Source of the DNA: a virus
Virus record (IMG/VR): IMGVR_UViG_3300046703_000201
Coordinates: 1-52,888 of that record
Length of the DNA stretch: 52,888 nucleotides
Direction: 5' to 3' (one strand)
This document shows, piece by piece, positions 47,442 to 52,888 of the stretch. The first letter of the stretch is position 1; every line of letters starts with the position of its first letter. The notes under the pieces were generated by a model. That model was given only the letters and a program-made list of their open reading frames with translations. It had not been told where the DNA came from and did no database searches. The position numbers and the translations under genes are program-made.

Positions 47442-47528
47442 CAGTCGTAAGACGTTAGTCGTTAGACGTTAGTTAAAGGCCGCGCAGCGCCAACCTTAAC
47501 TAGCGACTAGCGACTAATAACTAGCAAC
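47442..47528. repeat. Heptamer (TTAGTCG-type) inverted array
   Basis: Units of GTTAGTC/GTTAGAC on the left and GACTAGC/AACTAGC on the right form a second heptamer family, in inverted arms around GGCCGCGCAGCGCC. Confidence 0.75.
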
Positions 47529-47529
47529 T

Positions 47530-47555
47530 AAAAAGCCGCTTTTAGCGGCTTTTTA
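47530..47555 (+). terminator. Intrinsic terminator
   Basis: AAAAAGCCGC-TTTT-GCGGCTTTTT, directly followed by the AAAGGAG ribosome site of the next gene. Confidence 0.82.
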
Positions 47556-47567
47556 AAGGAGAACATC

Positions 47568-48329
47568 ATGACATTCGGACAACAAGTAGACTGGTATATC
47601 GACGAACACGACGACATCCGGCCAAAAATTCAGGGCACGCCGCTGGCTTCTCCCGCCTTTGCCGCCGGTAATGTGCTGGGCGGAGATCAGGCGCAGGGCA
47701 ATCAGGTCAATCTCGCGGTATTGGCCGGCAAGGGCGTGCGGCAGGGCGCCATCAACGTGCAGATTATCCGCGCCTTGGGGCAAGACTTCACCTGGGATGG
47801 CAACCCGGACTGCGGCATCAAGATCATTGCGCGCAACTACGCCGCCAATGCCGCCAATCAGGGCGCAGAACGCGGCATAGACGTGCAGGCGCGCAACAGT
47901 GGCACCAATGCATCATGGTGCAACGCCGGTAACTTTAATGCCCGTAACGACAGCGGCAAGACCGCCTACCAGTTGCAGGGAATCACCATCCGCTGCGAAA
48001 ACTACGGCACGCTCGAAACCGAAGCCGTCGGCCTCGATGTCAACATGAGCATCGAAAATGACACCGGCGCACCCGTAAAGGATGCCATCCGCGTGCGCAA
48101 TACTGATGCCTCCGGCATGACCGCCTGCAATTCGGTCATTTCGGTGAGCAACACCAGCACCAACGGCTTTACCTCCCTGCTGGATTTAACCGGCCTGACC
48201 GCCGCCAATGCCACCCTGATTTCAACCAGCGGCTCGGCGGCCACCACCTGGGCGGGACGCATCAAGATACTGGATGCATCGGGCACCGCAGCGTGGATCA
48301 ACATCTACTCGACCAGCGGTGAGGCATGA
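47568..48329 (+). CDS. Structural protein, head fibre/decoration-like (253 aa)
   Basis: MTFGQQVDWYIDEHDDIRPK, Gly/Ala/Asn-rich, with GIDVQARNSGTNASWCNAGN and repeated beta turns. No enzyme motif. It sits in the coat operon. Virion protein by context. Stop overlaps the next start (ATGATGATG run). Confidence 0.6.
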   Translation: MTFGQQVDWYIDEHDDIRPKIQGTPLASPAFAAGNVLGGDQAQGNQVNLAVLAGKGVRQGAINVQIIRALGQDFTWDGNPDCGIKIIARNYAANAANQGAERGIDVQARNSGTNASWCNAGNFNARNDSGKTAYQLQGITIRCENYGTLETEAVGLDVNMSIENDTGAPVKDAIRVRNTDASGMTACNSVISVSNTSTNGFTSLLDLTGLTAANATLISTSGSAATTWAGRIKILDASGTAAWINIYSTSGEA

Positions 48330-48520
48330 TGATGACCATCGAAGCCATCAAAACACGGCTTGCAGAGCTTGAGCAACAGCGCAAACAACTGCAAGCCAAC
48401 CTGTTTGCGATTGATGGCGCGTTGCAGGATTGCGAATACTGGCTGGCACAGTTTCAAGAGCCACCGGCAAACGAAATAGCAAGCCATTTGCGTTCAAGAC
48501 AAGAAGGAGACGAATCATGA
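48326..48520 (+). CDS. Small coiled-coil protein (64 aa)
   Basis: TIEAIKTRLAELEQQRKQLQ is a clear coiled coil. Coupled to both neighbours by overlaps (ATGA). Unknown. Confidence 0.6.
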   Translation: MMMTIEAIKTRLAELEQQRKQLQANLFAIDGALQDCEYWLAQFQEPPANEIASHLRSRQEGDES

Positions 48521-48876
48521 GCGGACTTCAAGAGAAATTCCAGGTCATCCTGCCGCCGCAGCCCAATGAAGACGACGGCACCGAATGGGTTACATTCGAG
48601 TCAGTACGCGACCCAAGCCGTAACAATCCATCCGTCGAAATGCCGAAACTGGATTTGCAGAACAAAAACCGGATGGAACGGCATATCGCGGGCAGCACCG
48701 ACTTTTCATATGACACCAACCCAAAAGCGTTGGAAACCGGCTACACCCGCCAAGAAATGAAAGGCGCAGACGACCAGTACACCGGCGAACATGTCGAGCA
48801 TTTTTATGGCGAAGTAGTGGATGAGTTGGGTAATGCGGGATTTGTGGAGCGCAATAACTATTTAGATCGCGCGTAG
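48517..48876 (+). CDS. Hypothetical head-region protein (119 aa)
   Basis: ATG 48517 (MSGLQEKFQVILPPQPNEDD) has AAGGAGACGAATC. Charged, with ADDQYTGEHVEHFYGEVVDE. Possible head-completion protein by position only. Confidence 0.58.
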   Translation: MSGLQEKFQVILPPQPNEDDGTEWVTFESVRDPSRNNPSVEMPKLDLQNKNRMERHIAGSTDFSYDTNPKALETGYTRQEMKGADDQYTGEHVEHFYGEVVDELGNAGFVERNNYLDRA

Positions 48877-48928
48877 TGTTGTAATTATTACTCTTTGTGA
48901 TACCATATAATCTCTCACAGGAGGCTAT

Positions 48929-49474
48929 ATGGAAATTGAAATTATCAGGGAATACAAAAGTAGAATTTGTTCAATTGAAGGATGTGGACGACCAATAAAA
49001 GGTAGAGGAAAATGTAGCAAACATTTTCAGGAAGAAAAAAGACGCGAAGAAGGTATTCCAGAACGAAATAAAAGAGGCACTTGCAAATTGGAAGGCTGCA
49101 CACATCCTCAACATGCTCGTGGTTTTTGTAGTAATCACTATCAAATAGAAAAAAGAAACGGAAATATAAAATTCCGCAAACGAGCGCCAAATGGAACAGG
49201 AACGATTGATCCGATTCATGGATACAGAGCAATAAGCATCAATGGTAAGCAAATTATGGAACATAGGCACGTGATGGAAATACATCTTGGCCGAAAACTA
49301 TATGCTCATGAAAATGTTCATCATAAAAATGGCTTAAAAACGGACAATCGCATTAAAAATTTGGAACTTTGGTCTAAAAGTCAACCTTGGGGTCAGCGAG
49401 TCGAAGACAAGATTGCATGGGCAAAAGAACTTCTGATGTTATATGAACCAGATGCTTTGAAAGAAAAGGAATAA
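48929..49474 (+). CDS. Free-standing HNH homing endonuclease with two zinc fingers (181 aa)
   Basis: Two N-terminal Cys/His repeats, [20 protein letters not shown] and [20 protein letters not shown], are followed by an HNH domain: [20 protein letters not shown], then [20 protein letters not shown]-rich compared with its neighbours, consistent with recent entry between two structural genes. No intron core is seen around it. Confidence 0.88.
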   Translation: MEIEIIREYKSRICSIEGCGRPIKGRGKCSKHFQEEKRREEGIPERNKRGTCKLEGCTHPQHARGFCSNHYQIEKRNGNIKFRKRAPNGTGTIDPIHGYRAISINGKQIMEHRHVMEIHLGRKLYAHENVHHKNGLKTDNRIKNLELWSKSQPWGQRVEDKIAWAKELLMLYEPDALKEKE

Positions 49475-49477
49475 ACA

Positions 49478-49846
49478 ATGCACTTTGACCCCACCAAACC
49501 CCACGGCGTGGTATCCAACCATTCCCAAATCCGCTACGAACAAAACGGCAGGTCTTATGACCGCCAGTTTCGCTTGATTGGCGGCGTGCCGGATGCGGAA
49601 GAAGAAATTGATACCGTGGTAGCTCCCAAGCCGCTCGAACCCGGTGAACGCGATTTTGAGCTGGAACAGGCGCGTGCATTCCTGCTTACCGTATTGGCCG
49701 AAGGCCCGATCCGCCGCGCGGAACTCTACAAGGTGGCCGAGACCAACAACCAGTCATGGGACAAGGTAAAAACCGCCTTCGCCGCTATGGAAGGACAAAT
49801 AACCAAGCGCAACAACTCGGTTTTCTGGCAGTTAAAAGCCGCGTAG
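49478..49846 (+). CDS. Hypothetical protein with winged-helix-like C terminus (122 aa)
   Basis: N-terminal HGVVSNHSQIRYEQNGRSYD; C-terminal FLLTVLAEGPIRRAELYKVA ... WDKVKTAFAAME looks like a small winged helix. The TAG stop is donated by the REP-like element that follows. Confidence 0.58.
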   Translation: MHFDPTKPHGVVSNHSQIRYEQNGRSYDRQFRLIGGVPDAEEEIDTVVAPKPLEPGERDFELEQARAFLLTVLAEGPIRRAELYKVAETNNQSWDKVKTAFAAMEGQITKRNNSVFWQLKAA

Positions 49847-49918
49847 GGGCGGGTTTAAAACCCGCCCGTGCGGATGTAATCAAATGCGCTGCGGGCAGGT
49901 TTAAAACCTGCCCCTACG
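49843..49918. repeat. Twin-hairpin REP-like element
   Basis: 76 bp, nearly identical to 47081-47157. Its first bases GTAG provide the stop codon of the upstream gene. Confidence 0.9.
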
Positions 49919-49931
49919 ATGAGGTTTAACT

Positions 49932-50648
49932 ATGCCAAATAAGATTCAAGACCTCTTTGGCGACTGGATACAGTTTGATTGCCCGACCGACGGTGTTCAC
50001 TATGCCATAGCAGTTGCAAATCGGGTTTGGGACCCTATCTCGCTGATGTGGGTGAGCGAGACGCAGCCGGGCGGTGGCGGGGGTGGCGGTCCGGCGACGA
50101 TTGCGGATGGCGCAGACGTGGCAGAAGGTGCCACCACGGATGCGGCGATCATCACCGATACCACCGGCACCGTGTCGGGCAAACTGCGCGGATTGGTGAA
50201 GATATTTGCCAGCATGTGGGATTCGGTAAACGGCAGACTGCGGGTTGATGGTTCGGAAGTGACACAACCCGTATCAGGAACGGTAAGTGTCAGCAATTTT
50301 CCTGCATCGCAGCCGGTCAGCGGGTCAGTCAGCGTATCCAACTTCCCCGTTACCCAACCTGTATCCGGTTCAGTAAGCGTCAGTAACTTTCCTGCTACTC
50401 AACCCGTATCGGGATCAGTCAGCGTTACCGGCACCGTTACTGTAACGGACGTGGCAACCGAAGCAACCCTTGCCAAAATACCCGGACTCGCGATACCGAT
50501 TTTCGACTATTGCGCGCTGGCGCAGAACGCTACACAGGACATCTGGACCTTCAAGACCGGCGGGGCGGGCGGGACTCTGGTCGCCACGGTGACCATCACT
50601 TATACCGATGCGACCAAAGTAACCATTTCCACCGTCGCCAAGACCTGA
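49932..50648 (+). CDS. Repeat-containing structural protein (238 aa)
   Basis: A Gly7 linker after MWVSETQP, then SVNGRLRVDGSEVTQPVSG and four copies of a QPVSGSVSVSNFPAT-type unit, about 15 residues each, at residues ~115-170. Short beta-solenoid or fibre-shaft appearance. Virion adhesin or head fibre likely. Confidence 0.65.
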   Translation: MPNKIQDLFGDWIQFDCPTDGVHYAIAVANRVWDPISLMWVSETQPGGGGGGGPATIADGADVAEGATTDAAIITDTTGTVSGKLRGLVKIFASMWDSVNGRLRVDGSEVTQPVSGTVSVSNFPASQPVSGSVSVSNFPVTQPVSGSVSVSNFPATQPVSGSVSVTGTVTVTDVATEATLAKIPGLAIPIFDYCALAQNATQDIWTFKTGGAGGTLVATVTITYTDATKVTISTVAKT

Positions 50649-50649
50649 C

Positions 50650-50853
50650 ATGGCTTTTACCTTCAATCCCTTCACCGGCAAGCTCGATTATTACCAGCCT
50701 GCGGCGGCAGCGGGAGCGGCACAGTTCGGGGGGATTTATAAGGTTGCCAACGGCGAGACCTTGACCATAGATGTGGGCAGGGTGTTGTATGAATACCATC
50801 TATGCACGGTTGACGGGATTTTAATAATTAACGGAATTCTGCAACCGCTATGA
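50650..50853 (+). CDS. Small structural-type protein (67 aa)
   Basis: MAFTFNPFTGKLDYYQPAAA opens many phage fibre-associated proteins. The C-terminal half continues as GETLTIDVGRVLYEYH. One base after the previous stop and ATGA-coupled to the next. Confidence 0.6.
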   Translation: MAFTFNPFTGKLDYYQPAAAAGAAQFGGIYKVANGETLTIDVGRVLYEYHLCTVDGILIINGILQPL

Positions 50854-51320
50854 CAATTACAACAGTTCAAGTCCAGACCGTAGCCACCAGCCCGGTTACG
50901 CTGTCAGGCGAACAAACGATAAATGGCATCGTGCTGGTGGACGGGAACAATGTGCTGCTGATTGCCCAGGCGGACACACTGGAAAATGATGTGTGGATTG
51001 TCAGGACGGGCGCGTGGGAGCGGAATGCCGCGACCCTGGTCTCCGGCGCGATTGTGATGGTGCTGCACGGGGGCGTGTACATCCTGATGAACACCGGCAC
51101 TATCATCAAAGGTACGACAGTTTTAACCTTTGACGAACTCAACAATACCAAGGTGCAGAACATATTAGCTGAAATAATCGCTACAGGAATACCGGGAATG
51201 GTTTATCTGGTGCATAGCGGTGATTCTTACACGATACCGGACGGGGTGGTCATGCAGTATTCGACCGTCACCAAGACGGACGGGAATTTAACGATAGATG
51301 GCATTGTTTCCGCAAAATAA
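50850..51320 (+). CDS. Fibre-associated protein (156 aa)
   Basis: LSGEQTINGIVLVDGNNVLL, then GAWERNAATLVSGAIVMVLH is a recognisable phage fibre module. The end (NLTIDGIVSAK) resembles the tip of related proteins. Probable minor tail/fibre component. Confidence 0.62.
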   Translation: MTITTVQVQTVATSPVTLSGEQTINGIVLVDGNNVLLIAQADTLENDVWIVRTGAWERNAATLVSGAIVMVLHGGVYILMNTGTIIKGTTVLTFDELNNTKVQNILAEIIATGIPGMVYLVHSGDSYTIPDGVVMQYSTVTKTDGNLTIDGIVSAK

Positions 51321-51337
51321 TAGGAAGGAATTGCTTT

Positions 51338-52474
51338 ATGGCACAGTTTAATTTAAAAAATACCGCACAAGCTGATGCAGTGACGCCAGATGCGGGATAC
51401 ATCGCAATCTTTTCCGACAGTGCTGACAGCATCCCGAAATACAAGGATTCGAGCAATGTAGTGCATACGTTCCCGACCTCATCATTGAGTTCGGCTACCC
51501 CGCTGCCGGTAGGCACGACGGGCGATCCCGGCACAGGTTCTACAGGTTCAAAAAACGACCACGTTCACGCGCATGGCGCACAGACTGACCCGACCCTTCA
51601 CGCGGCAGCCACAACGGCCACGGCAGGGTTTACGACATATGCCAGCGACGCGGAAACCATTACGGGAACAGAAACGGCAAAGACCGTCACGCCGTCCAAC
51701 ATCACCGCCAAGATTGACACTGACGGTACGCTCGCAGGCGACTTGGACACGCGCATTCCTTCGCAGAAAGCCGTAAAAACCTACGCCGATACAAAAATCC
51801 CATTAACGCAAAAAGCGGCAGCATCCGGCGTGGCCTCTCTTGATGCGGGATCACTGGTGGTGCAAAACCCGGCCAATGCAACTGCCACCCCGACCGCCTC
51901 CAAAATAGTGATTGCGGATGCGGGCGGATTAGTCAATGGCTGGGTTTCCCCCGCTACAACATCCGTTGCGGGCTTGATGCCGGCGACAGACCGGCTTTAC
52001 CTGTCGCAGCATATCGTCTCTACCTCATTGACTGCGGCGGTTGTATCTTCCGGCACGACCGAGAAAGTTCTGCTTCAGATGCTGGTGCCGGCCAATGCGG
52101 CGAAAGTTGGGGATGCCTTCAAGATACGATTGATTGGTAATTCGTCTTCCACCGGCACGCTTATCTTCCGGGTCAGAGTGGGAGCAGCCGGGACGATAAC
52201 TGATACACAGACCTGGATTTCAACCACCTCGGCGATGCAGGCAGCCAATGCCCGTGCGGGCGTTGATCTTGTGCTTACGGTGCGTTCAACAGGTATTGGT
52301 ACGGTTTACACCGATGGCAATGCCCATGCCGGGGCCGCCATGCTGCCCACGCTTATCGGCGCACCGGCGACAGCATCCGTGACCACGACGGCCAACTGGT
52401 ACATCAACGTGGATGTCACCTGTTCATCGGGCACCTTCTCCGCGCAAGCAGGCGTAATCGAGGCGTTGCAGTAA
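51338..52474 (+). CDS. Fibre-like structural protein (378 aa)
   Basis: MAQFNLKNTAQADAVTPDAG and YIAIFSDSADSIPKYKDSSN start, then DLDTRIPSQKAVKTYADTKI, a common phage fibre shaft motif. The C-terminal sandwich (LLQMLVPANAAKVGDAFKIR) is related in type to the end of the 579-aa protein. Probable tail or head fibre. Confidence 0.68.
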   Translation: MAQFNLKNTAQADAVTPDAGYIAIFSDSADSIPKYKDSSNVVHTFPTSSLSSATPLPVGTTGDPGTGSTGSKNDHVHAHGAQTDPTLHAAATTATAGFTTYASDAETITGTETAKTVTPSNITAKIDTDGTLAGDLDTRIPSQKAVKTYADTKIPLTQKAAASGVASLDAGSLVVQNPANATATPTASKIVIADAGGLVNGWVSPATTSVAGLMPATDRLYLSQHIVSTSLTAAVVSSGTTEKVLLQMLVPANAAKVGDAFKIRLIGNSSSTGTLIFRVRVGAAGTITDTQTWISTTSAMQAANARAGVDLVLTVRSTGIGTVYTDGNAHAGAAMLPTLIGAPATASVTTTANWYINVDVTCSSGTFSAQAGVIEALQ

Positions 52475-52488
52475 TCGGGTAAATTGCC

Positions 52489-52888
52489 ATGACCGTATAC
52501 GATACACAATATTTGTTTGACTTGATCAGCAGCAAGATGGGCGCCGACATCACGCTCAACGGGGAAATCCGAGAACTGGACGTGCCTTTTTTGATAAACG
52601 AGGCGCACAACGCTCTGGTGATCTATACCGTCGAACTGGCGGCAACGGCACCGTTGGCGGAAGAGGAATATGCGCAAGTAGACCTGCTATGCGACCAGTA
52701 TGAAACGCCCAGCACGCTAATAACCAGCGCCTATCTGAAAGGTCAACAGTTGCTTGGGCTAGTCGGAATAGGTCTGACAACAACGGAAAGACAAGTGTTG
52801 ATAGGTTACGTGCCAATGGGTCAATACGTTTGCCTGGCAACAGCCGGCACCGGAACGAAAACCTTGATTTATTCTTTTGAACTTATGT
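52489..52888 (+). CDS. Late structural protein, truncated by the window end
   Basis: MTVYDTQYLFDLISSKMGAD ... EEYAQVDLLCDQYETPSTLI; 133 residues seen, still open at the last base. Beta-rich. Probably a tail-adaptor or fibre-related protein. It does not continue in frame into position 1. Confidence 0.5.
   Translation, partial: MTVYDTQYLFDLISSKMGADITLNGEIRELDVPFLINEAHNALVIYTVELAATAPLAEEEYAQVDLLCDQYETPSTLITSAYLKGQQLLGLVGIGLTTTERQVLIGYVPMGQYVCLATAGTGTKTLIYSFELM

Noticed and set aside
48877-49477. A second group I intron around the HNH gene at 48929
   Set aside because: No P/Q/R/S core motifs flank it, and both neighbouring genes are complete.
1-52888. Direct circularisation of the window
   Set aside because: The open gene at the right end reads across the junction into repeats, and the partial gene at the left is in another frame. 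Sequence is missing between the ends.

Overview
The window looks like most of the genome of a temperate, podovirus-like tailed phage of a Gram-negative host. The evidence is a small/large terminase pair, a P22-like portal, a scaffold and coat protein, DNA-transfer/ejection proteins with a GNAT protein, and collar-type fibres. No tape measure, sheath or tail-tube gene is visible. A nested inner/outer spanin pair and a secreted small protein point to a Gram-negative host. The host genus cannot be named from the sequence. Both ends cut through late structural genes and do not join in frame. The int region is continuous from lysis genes to early genes. This fits a circularly permuted free phage genome, slightly larger than the window, better than an integrated prophage.

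Layout. 1-8.9 kb: end of a late gene, then a leftward accessory block (VapD/Cas2-like RNase, DUF1640 coiled coil, zinc ribbon, two unknowns), then rightward GNAT, DNA-transfer protein, two ejection-type proteins and a PurD-like ATP-grasp protein. 8.9-12.5 kb: collar-domain fibre and lysis cassette (M15 peptidase, holin, Rz and nested Rz1). 12.5-18.4 kb: small leftward genes, a leftward tyrosine recombinase, a membrane protein, a regulatory gap and a second, rightward tyrosine recombinase. 18.4-20.5 kb: a methyltransferase and two small genes bounded by three integron-type attC-like sites. 20.5-24.4 kb: leftward early operon (SSB, YqaJ-type exonuclease and partner). 24.4-25.2 kb: lambda-like switch, PL - repressor - PR. 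25.2-29.6 kb: rightward early operon (Cro, O-like initiator with internal iterons, P-like protein, NinB, DUF1364, RuvC-like, Q-like). 29.7-33.8 kb: mostly leftward accessory genes (HTH proteins, DUF932). 34-52.9 kb: packaging and head genes, a tRNA, a fibre-like protein, portal, scaffold, a coat gene split by a group I intron carrying an HNH endonuclease, and further structural genes.

How it works together. One operator pattern, GTTRTGY-N5-ACATAAY, lies at PL, at PR and twice in front of the rightward integrase, once abutting its promoter. A single repressor could therefore control lysis and integration together. The integron-like cassettes sit downstream of PL and would be read with the early operon. 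A Q-like protein and a promoter-terminator unit at 30.35 kb resemble lambda pR'-tR' late control.

The genome is unusually rich in host-type repeats. Twin-hairpin REP-like elements occur between genes and, as halves, inside the portal coding sequence. Degenerate heptamer arrays (GGATTCA type) and long inverted repeats sit at gene junctions. The best candidates for something undescribed are the attC cassette array in a phage early operon, the shared operator network, and a roughly 235-nt structured non-coding region before the scaffold gene.
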